64,000 nucleotides of DNA. Source: Suillus spraguei. Its lineage: Eukaryota; Basidiomycota; Agaricomycetes; Boletales; Suillaceae. Shown here piece by piece: positions 43,581-55,884 of this stretch; the stretch's first letter is position 1; each line of letters begins with the position of its first letter. The position numbers and the translations under genes are program-made. The notes under the pieces are model-generated. The model searched no databases. It was not told the DNA's origin and saw only the letters and a list, made by a program, of their open reading frames with translations. Location of the stretch: positions 25,954 to 89,953 of the forward strand of contig JABCPU010000278.1 of NCBI GenBank assembly GCA_016800925.1, written 5' to 3'.

Positions 43581-45467
43581 TGTTATGACCATGCACAACC
43601 AGAGATTAGTAAGAAGTCCTGGTCTTACATGGGGTTGTACCGGAGGGTTGTAAAGTCAAAGGGGCTTGGCCTCAGCTCGTACGCTGTGCCCCTTACCCGA
43701 GTATGTGCCCTTAATTTCAGATGAAGTCCAAGGGAGAGTTCTGGTGAAGTCCGGATGGAGGGTCTGGACAAACTCTAAGGCAGGATAGCTCGACAGAGCT
43801 CCGATGGACTTCCGGATGAGCGTGGGAATGCGCCGGAACTATTTCTGGAAGGTAGGGAGTAATGGTAACACTACTGGAACAAGCTCCAAGTAGAACGGAT
43901 GAAGGATGGACCGCTGGACAAAGTCCAGGGCAGGATAGGAGCAGAGCTCCGGAGGGAAAGATGATCCATAGATGTCAGAGGATAGGATAGGATGGATTCG
44001 GAGGACTAGGGGTCCGAAGGTCCAGAGCTCGGAGGAGCGGAGGAGAAGCGGAGGAGCGGAGGAGCGGAGGAGGCGGGAGGAGGGCGGAGGAGCGGAGGAG
44101 CGGAGGAGCGGAGGAGCGGAGGAGCGGAGGAGCGGGAGGAGCGGAGGAGCGGAGGAGCGGAGGAGCGGAGGAGCGGAGGAGCGGAGGAGCGGAGGAGCGG
44201 AGGAGCGGAGGAGCGGAGGAGCGGAGGAGCGGAGGAGCGGAGGAGCGGAGGAGCGGAGGAGCGGAGGAGCGGAGGAGCGGAGGAGCGGAGGAGCGGAGAG
44301 CGGGAGGGAGGCGGAGGAGCGGAGGAGCGGAGGAGCGGAGGAGCGGAGGGCGAGGAGCGGAGGAGCGGAGGAGCGGAGGAGCGGAGGAGCGGAGGAGGGA
44401 GGGCGGAGGAGCGGAGGAGCGGAGGAGCGGAGGAGCGGAGGAGCGGAGGAGCGGAGGAGCGGAGGAGCGGAGGAGCGGAGGAGCGGAGGAGCGGAGGAGC
44501 GGAGGAGCGGAGGAGCGGAGGAGCGGAGGAGCGGAGGAGCGGAGGAGCGAGGAGCGGAGGAGCGGAGGAGCAGAGGAGCAGAGGAGCAGAGGAGCGGATG
44601 ATCGGATGATCGGATGATCGGATGAGCATAGCTCTGTGGATCTTAGAGGAAGTGTTGGCTACTAGAGAGGAGTAGGTCCGGATATGGTGTAGAGATATGT
44701 AGTATAGACTACTCTGGACAAGGTCCGGAATAGAAACAGACAGTATAAGACTACCAAAGGTAGAGTTGGAGGTGAAAACAGATGATAGACGGAGATGGAT
44801 GAAGTCCGAAAAGATTATAGGACATAGGATCAAAGCTCCGGCCTAGGGAGTGATCCATAGGCCTGAGTCGGAAGCTTACAAGGGCCAGAGCCCAAGTGCA
44901 AGAACAGAAACGGAGTTATATAGACATGATAACAGGATACAGAGTAATCAAAGGAATATACAGAAGTAGGAACAATGAATCAGACTGAGGTCTGCAGGAG
45001 TTGTACTACAAGTTTATATACTGTAGGTAGCATGCCAGAAGGCAAGTAAGGATAGTCCGAGGCTATGTTTGAGGCATTGCGGAACACAAGGCTATGAACT
45101 CGGAAATAAGACTTGTACGAAATATCTTATCAAGACGGAAGTCAAGATAACCGAAAGCCGGACACAGGTATTAACCTAAAAGGAGTAACGCGCAGGTGCG
45201 CGGGAATAGTTTCAGATATGAGCATGGATTGGATATGGACACGGATTGGATATGGACATGGATTGGATATGAACACGGATCAGATGGGTGGATCAGATCA
45301 GATGGATGGACTGAGTCGGATATGGATATGGATTAGATATGGATGGATATTGATTGGAGTGGATGGGTGGATTGGATATGTGAGCTGGATTGGATAGGTG
45401 GACTAGGATGTATGGATTGGGGTGTCCAGATGTCCATGGATCAGACCTGAATGTACGGTATATGACA
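43581..45467 (-). mobile_element. Solo LTR, family A (A2), nested in F1
   Basis: An 1887-bp reverse A LTR, TGTTATGACCATGC to GGTATATGACA, with perfect AAAGG duplications (43576-43580 and 45468-45472). The paralogous site in F2 (about 52490) reads GGGAAAGGTCCGTACC without the insert. It is 586 bp longer than A1, almost all from the 8-bp repeat. Confidence 0.95.
44034..44600 (-). repeat. Expanded 8-bp repeat array in A2 (GGAGCGGA on plus)
   Basis: About 70 units of GGAGCGGA with a few interruptions (GGGAGG, GGGCG, GGAGAGC). It makes both strands open as Arg/Ser/Glu- or Pro/Leu/Ser-repeats; these are not genes. Confidence 0.95.
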
Positions 45468-48400
45468 AAAGGTCCGTATCGCTTCGGCGCAAGTTTCCGC
45501 GATGGAAGTTTGAGTCTAAGATTAGTGGCAGATAGCCAGACCTTATCCCCGATCTTCCAAGGAATGTACTTCTCTCCTTGGGATCGTTCGGCCATTGTCT
45601 GCATCGCAATGTTATGGCAGGCGATTGCCTCTTCTCTTATCTTCTGCAGAGATCGTACTCGATCTTCTGCTGCAGGGACGGATGAGTCGGGGATCAGGTG
45701 AGGGATGGCACGTGGTTCGTATCCCATCATGAGATAGAAAGGTGATGCATTCCTTGCATCATGTTTTCGGTGGTTGTGGACGAATTCAGCGATTGGTAGG
45801 TGTTCTATCCAATCTTCGGGGTTGTTACGGCAATAGATGTGTAGATATGTTTCAAGTTCTTGATTAAGCCTCTCAGTTTGACCATCAGTCTGAGGGTGAT
45901 AAGCCGTGGATGGGGCAATGACATAGTCGAGAAGTCAGGCAAGCTCCTTAGAGAAGCGAGATAGGAATTGCGGGCCTCGATCCGAGATGACTTTGTCATG
46001 GAGTCCAAATTGATGGTAAACGTTTTTCAAGAATAGTTTAGCAATGCCTTTGGAAGTGACAGTTTTCAAACAAGGGATAATAATTACCCCCTTTGTAAGG
46101 CCATGGTCTACCAGACCATAATACTGTCAAAGCCCCCAGAGACAGGGAGGTCGGTGATGAGATCGACAGAGATATGAGAAAAGGGACGAGTTGCAGATGA
46201 CGGAATCGGGGCAAGTGGAGGTCGGATCGGATGCATATCTGCCTTCATTTGCTGACAAAGGGCACAACCCTCTACGTATTTCTGAATATAAGAGCCCATA
46301 GCGGGCCACCAGGCTTCCCTTTTGACGAGTTCTTCAGTTTTGAATCTACCAGGATGTCCCACAGTGAGGTGATCATGATACCGTTTCAGGATATCGGACG
46401 GTGTGCCGGTGGAATGTAAGCACGATTCTTGAAATAGAGGATGTTCTCCTCTATCTTCCAGTCAGAGAGTGCCGATTTCATAGGCGGAAGGCATATGCCG
46501 TCAAGGGCATCAGATGTGGTTTTGAAGACAGGGTCGTCAAGGGGGTCAGAGGATGACAAAACATCCTGCAAGTCAGTGTCAATAAGACAAACGAATAGAG
46601 CATCAGGGAGAAGGGTCTGGTCCTCATTATTGTCTTTGCCAGAATCATAGTCAGGCCGGCGAGATAGTGCATCAGGTACTGCCAATTTTAGTACCGCAAT
46701 GTGATGTAGTTCAATGTCATAAATAGACAAATCAGTTGCCAACGTGCTTGGCGATGGGTAAGTTTTTGGCACTTCTAAAGTAAGAAGATTCTGTGGTCGG
46801 TGAATACCAGGATGGGGTGTGGATTTCCTTCAAGATAATACGCCATTCATTAATGCCCAGATACGCAAGGAGTTCCCGATCAAAGATTTGGTAATTGGCG
46901 TTCAGCGGGGTTCAAAGACTGTGAGAGGTATGCGCATGGGTGATAAACACCATTCTCATCGGTCTGCAGAGAACTCCGCCAGTTGCTACAAGTGAAGTTC
47001 GGTAGCAATAGGCAAATTGTCGGGAAGGATCAGGGTTATGGAGTACCGGTTGGGATGTGAAGCGTCGTTTCAGTTCTTTGAAGGTGTCCATACACTCAGT
47101 GACCAGTCAAAGACCTTATCTTTTTGTTAAGTCGATAAGGGGTCGGTGATATCAGAATAATGGGAATGAAGTCGGTAGAAGTTGCAAAAGCCGAGGAATG
47201 ACCTGGACATCTTTACAGATTCGGCACTGGCCAGTCGGCGATTCCCTTGGTTTGGCAGTATCCATAGCAACTTGTCCAGGCGAATTATCATTCCGAGGTA
47301 TTCCACTTCTTCTGCATCGAAGGTGCATTTCTCTGGTTTTAGGAACAAATGCTCCTTTTGTATTTCATCAAAACCCATCTGGTTCGTTTGCGGTGTTCTG
47401 CCATTGTTGTAGAGAAAATTAGGATATCGTCCATGTAGATAACCATCCATCCTTCGTTGATTCCTGGCTGGAAGGTATGATTCATGTAGCTTGGAAAGTT
47501 GCCAGGGAATTGCGAAGGCCAAAGAACATGAGTTCAGTTCAAAGAGGCCGAATTCCGTAGTAAAAGCAGCTTTCCAGTGATCGTCGGGATGGATGCGAAT
47601 ATTATTATAACAGACCGAATATCCATTTTCGTAAAGAACTGTGCTTGTGAAGGCATGTGACGAGGGAAATAGGAAGTGGGAGTGGGTAAGGTTTTTGACT
47701 GTCCAATCATTGATGTAGTGATAATCTTGACAGGGGCGCAATTCTCCACTCTTCTCTCCCACAAAGAAGAAACCACTAGCTTGGGGTGATTTCGATTCTG
47801 AGATGAAACCTTTCGCAACATTTTCATCGATAAATTTTTGACGGCAGCGCATTCTTTTTCCGATAGTGGATAAACCTTAGAGTGCGAGGGATAAAACCGG
47901 GTTTAGTATCGATCCGATGATCAATGCCAGGGCGTTCAGGAGGTAATTTGTTCAATCTGTCTTTAGCAAAGACATCCGCAAAGTCATGCAAGTATTCCGG
48001 GACCAATTCTTCAAAGGATTTCTTTTTCTTTTCCTTTTCATCCGTAGCGAATTCTTGAGCTTTATTACTGTATTTCAGAGGGGAAGGGAGATTGGAGTAG
48101 TTGGGAAGTTGTTCGAGTCGGGAAGTTCCATCACATGTGAGGGGTGTATCCATGGATACTTCTTCGAATTCTCATATAACTCCATCCGTGTCATATTCCA
48201 CAAGGAATTCTCCATCTCCGAGCTCATAAGAGGAAATATTGTGTACTTCTGGTGCATGCCAGACATCTTGCATAGTGTTGAATTGATCATCATCCTCTGT
48301 TGGAATTAACAAGGGCACGGATTCTTCTTCATCGGGGATTTCCTCTATTGAAGCTGAAGGAGTGTCTTGAAGAGTTTTCGGAGGATAGAATTTGGATAAC

Positions 48401-50141
48401 TTCAGTACGTTTGTATCACGTCCAGGGATTTCTTCTTCTGCTTTTCTCTTCCATACTTCTGTTCTTCTATTGGCCGTTGCTCAATAGGTTCTGGTCTGGT
48501 CCAATGCTCAGGCTCGGATTCATTCTTGCATTTTTCTGCACAGGGAATTGGTGATACTGCTCGCGGCAGTTGTACATGGGGGTTGGAGTCTGTAGTGCGC
48601 GGCATGTGTACTTTGGTTCAGGATCTTTAGGGATAGGAGGAGTGATGAGGGTTCGGAAGTTGTGAGTGTTGCCATTTCTTAGGGTGGCAGTGGAAGGCCG
48701 GGGGCAACCCGTTCTTCTCCCGATCAATATCTATGTTGATTTCAATTTCATCTGATTTCGGTGTTTGAGGAAGGGCTAGTGTTTCAGCAGCCCAATCTAT
48801 ACTTGGATTCATTGCGCGCATAACCACGGAATCCCTAGAAGGATTTGATCCCTTCTTCCTAGTTTAGTGATATTGAATTTTCCATACATGGTTCGTTCAT
48901 CAATTTTGACCACTAGGAGACAGTAGTGGTGATTGGTCCTCCTTTGATAAGAGTTCCATCTGCTGTAGTAACTCGAAATGGTGTTTTGAGTTTTCGTCAT
49001 GTGATTTGATGGAGTTTCACAAATCTTCAGAAATAAATGTTCCTGCTGCGCAGGAATCAATGACAGCAGTGGTGTCAACGGATTTTAAGCGAGTACGCGA
49101 GTGAAGGGTGATAGGGACACAAAGTTCTTTTCTTTCACCTACAGCCGTACAAGTCTTAGTAATACATTGGAGAGAAACATACGTGAATCTTTGTTTCTCC
49201 AATTCAAAAATCCTCAATCCTCTCATGTTTCTTCTCTTCTTCTTTCTTGACTTCGGCTTGTGGAGCGGTTCTTCTTCTTTCTTTCAGGACAGTTATGAAT
49301 ACGTGTCCTGTCTTCTTGCATCCAAAGCATTGTCCCTTCTTCATGCATTCGGATCTCTCCATGTCGGAGATTCGATCTACGACCATTGCGTTGGTCACGA
49401 TTAGGTATGTATCGCGCGTTTCCATAGTTCTTTTTCTTCTGTTGCGGGAGCATGCATGCGTATCGCTTGAAGACGATGGTGGGATTGTCAATGGAAACAC
49501 ATTGCAATACAACTTCATGGAATACTTCTGAGACATCTCCTGGTGCGAAAAGCTTGGTAAGGATACCCAAATTTAGGCCATCTTGGAAGAATTGAATCTT
49601 GGTTGCATCATCGGTGATGCGGGCCTTGGCTGCAAGTGCCTCAAAGTCAGCGATGTAGGTATGGAGATCACCGCTTCCTTGTTTGAGGTCCCTGAGTTTT
49701 GTTAGTGCGGTTCCTTTGGTATCCACTGGTTCGAAGGCTTCTTTGAAGCTTTTCATAAAATCCGACAATGTCCCGTAACCAACTTTTTGTCCAGAGGTAT
49801 CGGTTGACTGAGCATGATCAAGGAATTGCTCTTTCCAAGATTTGTGTTTTTCTCAGTCATGAAGGATGTATGAAAATGATCTTCTGCTTGTCGGTGGTGT
49901 AAAGCTTTTCATTGATGTCGAACAGATTGCATGATTGGATGAATTCCGAGAGTTGTCACGATCTCCATCAAAACCGGTTGGGAGACCGATTTTGTATTCA
50001 AATTCTTTGGTGGTCATATGATGATGATTCATCTGGTGAGTTATACTTTCTCGTGCCTACATGCTGTCTTGCTGTCCATTAGGGCTTATCAGGGTTCAGG
50101 GTCGAAGACTGGATAGTCGATGATCAGGGACTTTAATCTTT

Positions 50142-50598
50142 TGTTATGAACTGGGGTGGCGTTCCAGCGACAGTGAAAGACACAGACAGTCTGCTGGGAA
50201 GTTTCTATAATGTCGAAGAGGACAGGGAAGTACAATGAATGCGTTCCGAGTACTATCAAGGGTTCAGCTCAAAGCGTCTAAGAGGTTCTACGAGAATAGA
50301 GACTAAGGTAAGGAGTGCTTAACTTAGAGACGATTCAGATACGATTAGGTTGAGACCTAAGTGAAGATATTCCAGGTAAAACCCAGTAAGATTAGAGTAA
50401 GTATACAAGCATAGTACAACGTGCTTAAATAGGCCAATATGTGTGCACGGACCAAAAGAGACGTAAGAACGTATGTGCGTATCCAAAGAAGGGAGCAACT
50501 ATAGTACAGATGCATTGAGCATATGAGTCAGAGTCATGTTACATAATTACAAGTAAAGGAGATGAGGAAAATGAATAGGGGTACATACGACTGTAACA
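50142..50598 (-). repeat. LTR shared by F1 (5') and F2 (3')
   Basis: 457 bp, TGTTATGAACTGGGG to ACGACTGTAACA. To its left lies the gag leader of F1; to its right lies the 3' end of F2 with TTACCCCC, the inverse of the polypurine tract. Confidence 0.88.
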
Positions 50599-50769
50599 TT
50601 ACCCCCTTTTTATATGTAAGTCACCGACTTTACTCATCCTGATTAGCATAAAGATGGGATTGTTGCTATACTCATAGTCTTCATCAAGGAATGCCACTCT
50701 CATTACTCGGCTTTTAGTACCAGCACGTCGTTTAGAATCCACCTTTCTGCTGCTCGAATCCATTCATCG

Positions 50770-52100
50770 TCAAGCTGTTGTTCCAAGAATGAAGTGTGTT
50801 GTAGAACCCATCATCCTTCCAGGTTAAAGTGAACAGAGGAGTTCCGACTCATTGAGGACAGTAGATGGACAAGTGGGTGGGCGACCAATATCGACAGACC
50901 CCGCACTGGTACTCGCGCCATTCTTCTGACAATGACAAAGTAGTCCGCAGATGCGACATTTCATGTTTTCATCAGGGTTGGAGTGTGCTTTTCGAAGTGG
51001 AGTTGGGGCAACCATGCGGCGGTGGGGGCTCGTAGAACGTGTGTGTTTCTTTCCTCATTTACGAGTAATGCATCTAAGGGCCGCGCTCGTTGCTAGAGTG
51101 GATATCATTGATTTGATGATCATCGATGGTGTAAATGGAGGGTGCTGGCATTATGACAGCTGCAGCAATTAACTCGTCTCGGTCGAAGTGATGTGGTGGG
51201 CCCTAGAGCTTCTACGAGGACGGGGATAGTAGAGTTGATAATGGGAGGAATGATCAATAGGGGGATGGATGTGGAGGTCTTTCAGCAATTGACCGAGTGC
51301 GTTAACTTCGACGGGCTCGTTATCTACTTCTTTTATCACACGATTCCTGAGCGCGATAATCTCAGCAGCTCATTGTGTAGTGCATTATTTATGACCGCTT
51401 TTTTGTGCATGGCATGGCATTCGGTGAATAGATGAGGAGGTTCTGTGTCCTCATCGAGTATGACGGTAGCATTGATTGGCGATGGCATAGGTTGCATTTC
51501 ATAATGGTGGATGGCGTCAATTAAATGAGCTACCAGTCCTCTTGCTTCTCTAGAGTTGACTGTTGCTCTTCAGCTCCCCGATGATGGCATCAGCTGTGTT
51601 ATTGGCTTCCTGAAACAGCAGCGAGTAAGCCAGTAAGGGCAGCAATATTAGAACGAGTGCCCGAGTTGCGGTGGAAGGAGCAGGAATTGGGAGTGGATCT
51701 CTTTGCGGAGAGCGAGGTCTCACATGCCTGCTCGATGCTTGGCCACGATGTGAATAGCCATTTCAACATCAGCCTTAAAAGAATTGGGAAGGAGAAGCAG
51801 CCCGTAAGAGCGAATACGTTTCTGGCAGTGTAAGATTTGTTGGCGGATAGCGTCATCTTGAACGTCTGGCATATGGTTTCAATGAGGGCGGCTGTGCGAA
51901 TGATGTTGGTGAGGAGGATAGTGACGAACGCATCCTTGCCGGTAAGGATCTTTTCAATCTCTGTTGCATGTCCCAAGGCAGAGGAGGGCGGCTTCAACGA
52001 AGGAGTTTCTGTTGATGTTTCTGATGAGGTCAGCATAATGGTCAGTGGTGGTGTATGTTCGTCAGTGATGGGGTGAATGTAAGCAGTGGGAAAGGGACAT
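50770..52100 (-). pseudogene. Decayed third ORF of F2
   Basis: Starts at ATG 52100 and follows the F1 protein in shifting frames: H-A-T-E-I-E-K-I-L-T-G-K, N-I-I-R-T-A-A-L-I-E-T, then the knuckle M-K-C-R-I-C-G-L-L-C-H-C (the His-side spacing is damaged) and H-L-S-I-Y-C-P. It shows that the third ORF is a regular part of family F. Confidence 0.65.
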
Positions 52101-52149
52101 TTCGAAAGGTGTTAGTGATCAAGTGCTTATGCAATTTGATTGACTGAAG

Positions 52150-55100
52150 AATAATCAGAGGGAGTGTTTGCTTCTTATAAGCATTTTCAGGATTCGGGCG
52201 AGAGTTCTTCAAGTTCTTTTCTGGGAGCCACTCGTTATCCCCCTATGAATATCCTTTCCAGGAAACAAGATAGTGTCGGCGAATGCGGTTCCTTTGTGAG
52301 AAAGAATTGCTTCTACTTTGTATTCTTCTTCTTCTTCGATAATGTCAGGTGGTGTTTGGGAAGTTCAGGCCATGTACATCTGTTTTGCTATAGGATGATT
52401 AGACAGAAGCATGGAAAGTGGGATGAATTTTCCATTGTGGAGGGAGTTTGAGCGTGAATGTGATAGGCGATAAGACATCGATGATTGGGAAAGGTCCGTA
52501 CCGTTTCAGCACAAGTTTCTGCGATGGAGTTTGAGTCTAAGATTAGTAGCAGATAGCCAGACCTTATCTCCTATCTTCCATGAGTGTTACTTCCTCTTGG
52601 GATTGTTCGGCCATTGTTACATTGCAATGTTATGGCAGGCGATTGCTTCTTCTCTTATCTTCTGCAGGGATCGTACTCGATTCTGCTGCAGGGACGGACG
52701 AGTCAGGAATTAGGTGAGGATGGTGCGTGGTTCGTATCCCATCTTAGATAGAAAGGTGATGCATTTCTTGCATCATGTTTTCGGTGGTTGTGGAAATTCG
52801 GCGATTGGTAGATGTTCTACCCAATCTTCAGGATTATTGCGGCAATAGATGCGCAAGTACGTTTCTAGTTCTTGATTGAGCCTCTCAGTTTGACCATCAG
52901 TCTGAGGGTGATAAGCCATGGATGGGGCAATGACGTAGTCGAGAAGTCGGGCAAGCTCCTTAGAGAAGCGAGATAGGAATTGCGGGCCTCAATCCGAGAT
53001 GACTTTGTCATAGAGTCAAATCGACGGTAGACGTGTTTCAAGAATAGTTTAGAATACCTTCGGAAGTGATGGTTTTCAGACAAGGGATAATAATTACCCC
53101 CTTCATAAGGCCATGGTCTACCACGACCATAATACTGTCAAAGCCTCCAGAGATGGGGAGGTCAGTGATAAGATCGACAGAGACCTGAGAAAAAGGTCAA
53201 GTCGCAGATGAGGGGATCAGGGCAAGCGGAGGTCAAACAGGATGCATATCCGCTTTCATTTGCTGACAAAGGGCGCAACCCTCTACGTATTTCCGAATAT
53301 AAGAGCCCATAACGGGCCACCAGGCTTCTCGTTTGACGAGTTCTTCAGTTTTGAATCTACCGGGATGTCCCGCGTGGATGATCATGATACTTTTTCAGGA
53401 TATCGGGACGATGGGCTGGTGGAATGTAGGCACGATTCTTAAAATAGAGGATGTTCTCCTCAATTTTCCAATCAGTGAGTGCCGACTTCATAGGGGGAAG
53501 ACACACACCATCAAGGGCGTCGGATGCAGTCTTGAAGACAAGATCATCGAGGGGGTCAGAGGATGATAAAACATCCTTCAGGTCAGTGTCAATAAGACGA
53601 ATGAATAGAGCATCAGGGAGGAGGGTCTGGTCCTGTTATTGTCTTTGCCGGAGTCGTAGTCGGGTCGGTGAGATAGTGCATCAGGTACTGCCAATTTAGT
53701 ACCTGCAACATGATGCAGTTCAATGTCGTAAATAGACAAAATCAGTTGCCAACATGCTTGGCAATGGGTAAGCTTCTGTGCACTTCGAAAGTACAGAAGA
53801 TTCTTGTGGTCGGTGAATACCAGGACGGGATGTGGGTTCCTTCAAGATAATGATGCCATTCATTCAATGCCCGGATTACGGCAAGGAGTTCCCAATCAAA
53901 GATTTGGTAATTGCATTCTGCAGGGTTCAAGGACTGTGAGAGATATGCACATGGGTGATAACACCATTTGTTACAATCGTACGTGCCCCTTCATTCTCTC
54001 CTTGCTTCCTTACTTGTATATCATGTCACATGACTCTGACCTCATTGCTCAACGCATCTATACTATAGTTGCCTTCCTTATTTGGATACGCATTTACTTT
54101 CCCACGCCTCTCTTGGTCCGTGCACACATATTGGTCTATTTAAGCACAATGTACTATGTAGTAGATTCTTTACTTTAATCTTACTGGGTTTTACCTGGAA
54201 CTCCTTCGCTTAGGCTCCAACCTAAGTCGTCTTGAATCGTCTCTAAGTCTAAGCACTCCTTAGCCTTAGTCTCTATTCTTGCAGAACCTCTTGGACTTAT
54301 CCTTGAGGCCAGACCCTTGATCGTACTCGGAACGCGTTCCTTGTACTCTCACCTTGTCCTCTTCTGGACATTGTAAGAACCTCCAGCAGACCGTCTGTGT
54401 CTTTTCACTGTCGCTGGTGACACCATCCCAGTTCGTAACACCATTCTCATCGGTCTGCAAGAGACTCCACCAGTCGCTACAAGTGAAGTGTCGGTAGCAA
54501 TAGCAAATTGTCGGGAAGGATCAGGGTTACGGAGTACCGGTTGGGATGTGAAGTGTCGTTTCAGTTCTTCGAAGGTGTCCATACATTCAGTTGACCAATC
54601 AAAGGCCTTATCTTTCTTTGTTAATTCAATAAGGGGTCGGGCAATGTCAGAGTAGTGGAAATGAACATGCAGTAGAAGTTGCAAAACCAAGGAATGACCG
54701 GACTTCTTTTACAGATTTCAGTGTTGGCCATTCGGCGATTCCCTTGGTTTTGGTGGTATCCATAGCAACTTGTCTGGGGTGAATTATCATTCCAAGGTAT
54801 TCCACTTCTTCTGCATTGAAGGTGCATTTCTCCGGTTTCAGGAACAAATGTTCCTTTCGTATTTTCATCAAAACCTGTCTGGTTCGTTCGTGGTGTTCTG
54901 CCATTGTTGTAGAGAAAATCAAGATATCATCCATGTAGATAACCAATCCATCCTTCATTGATTTCCTGTTGGAAGGTGCGATTCATGTATGCTTGGAAAG
55001 TTGCTGGGGAATTACAGAGGCCAAAGAACATGACTCGGTTCAAAGAGGCCAAATTCCGTGGTAAATGCTGCTTTCCAGCGATCATCGGGATGGATGCAAA

Positions 55101-55884
55101 TATTGTTATAACCAGACCTGATATCCATTTTGTAAAGAACTGTGCGTTGTGAAGACGTGCGACAAGGGAGATAGGGAGTGGAGCGGATAGGCATTCTTGA
55201 CTGTCCAATCATTGATGTAGCGATAATCTTGACAGGGATGCAATTCTCCACTCTTCTTTCCCACAAGAAAAGCCACTAGCTTGGGGTGACTTCGATTCTG
55301 AGATGAAGCCTTTTCACAACGTTTTCATCGATAAACATTTTGACTGCAGAGCGTTCTTTCTCCAATAATGGGTAAACCTTAGAAGTGCGAGGAATAAAAC
55401 CGGGTTTAGTATCGATCTGATGATCAATACCAGGGCATTCAGGGGTAGTTTGTTTAGTCCGTCTTTAGCAAAGACGTCCACAAAGTCGTGCAAGTATTCC
55501 GGGACCAATTCTTCAAAGGATTTCTTTTTCTTCTCCTTCTCGTCCATAGCAAATTCCTGAGCTTTATTGCTGTATTTCGGAGGAGGAAGGGAGATTGTGG
55601 AATAGTTGGGGAGTTGTTCGAGTCAGGAAGTTCCATCACATGTGAGAGGCGTATCCATGGATACTTCTTTGATGATTCTCATGCTAACTCCATCCATATC
55701 GTATTCCACAAGGAATTCTCCTTCTCCAAGCTCGTAGAGGAAATCTCTCGTTCTGTGCATGCCAGATGTCTTGCATAGTGTTGAATTGATCATCATCCTC
55801 TGTTGGGGATCAACGAGGGCACAGGTTCTTCTTCATCGGGGATTTCTTCAATTGAAGCTGAAGGGTTTGAAGAGTTTTTGGGGC
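52150..55884 (-). pseudogene. Pol and chromodomain of F2, frameshifted
   Basis: Chromodomain remnants lie at 52150-52340; integrase fragments with S-R-I-E-A-R-N-S (the shifted S-D-R-G-P-Q-F region) near 52950-53010. RNase H and connection lie around 53440-54650. RT lies at 54647-55550, with V-I-Y-M-D-D-I-L-I-F-S on 54900-54940 and L-F-L-K-P-E-K-C-T-F. The F5 solo LTR splits it. More decayed than F1, with many single-base gaps. Confidence 0.85.
53969..54440 (+). mobile_element. Solo LTR, family F (F5), inside F2
   Basis: A 472-bp LTR, TGTTACAATCGTACG to CAGTTCGTAACA, with perfect CCATT duplications (53964-53968 and 54441-54445), opposite in direction to F2. F1 shows the empty site as AACACCATTCTCATC near 46950. 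Confidence 0.94.

Larger units (their letters stand above)
43244..50017 (-). pseudogene. Gag-pol with chromodomain of F1, frameshifted
   Basis: Read right to left. Gag (50017-49223): F-D-G-D, L-S-D-F-M-K-S-F-K-E-A-F, and a knuckle C-F-G-C-K-K-T-G-H split by a frameshift from N-C-P-E-R-K. Protease (49226-48780): A-V-I-D-S-C-A-A-G-T and I-L-L-G-I-P-W-L. RT (about 48090-47150): L-H-D-F-A-D-V-F, F-T-T-E-F-G-L-F-E and V-I-Y-M-D-D-I-L. RNase H to 46386 ends D-A-L-S-R-R-P. Integrase (46362-45480): G-H-P-G ... [23 protein letters not shown]. The frame resumes across A2 (43581-45472) with a chromodomain (43244-43460): E-Y-E-V-E-A-I-L and Y-L-V-S-W-K-G-Y. At least six frame breaks are visible. Confidence 0.88.
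41206..50598 (-). mobile_element. Chromovirus F1 (Gypsy), minus strand
   Basis: 3' LTR at 41206-41681 and 5' LTR at 50142-50598, with gag, protease, RT, RNase H, integrase, chromodomain and an extra downstream ORF between them. The A2 solo LTR is nested between integrase and chromodomain. The 5' LTR also serves as the 3' LTR of F2. It is inserted into Gypsy I after CCGGT (41201-41205); the other flank was lost with F2. Confidence 0.9.
50599..55884 (-). mobile_element. Chromovirus F2, 5'-truncated, tandem to F1
   Basis: A second copy of the F interior in the same direction, sharing the LTR at 50142-50598. Homology with F1 runs from the polypurine tract through the third ORF, chromodomain, integrase, RNase H and RT. 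It stops near 55884, at the F1 position around 48385. Gag, protease and its own 5' LTR are missing. Confidence 0.88.

Noticed and set aside
43972..44833. Long frames on both strands encoding Arg/Ser/Glu or Pro/Leu/Ser repeats
   Set aside because: Produced by the 8-bp repeat, which is open in several frames; it lies inside an LTR.
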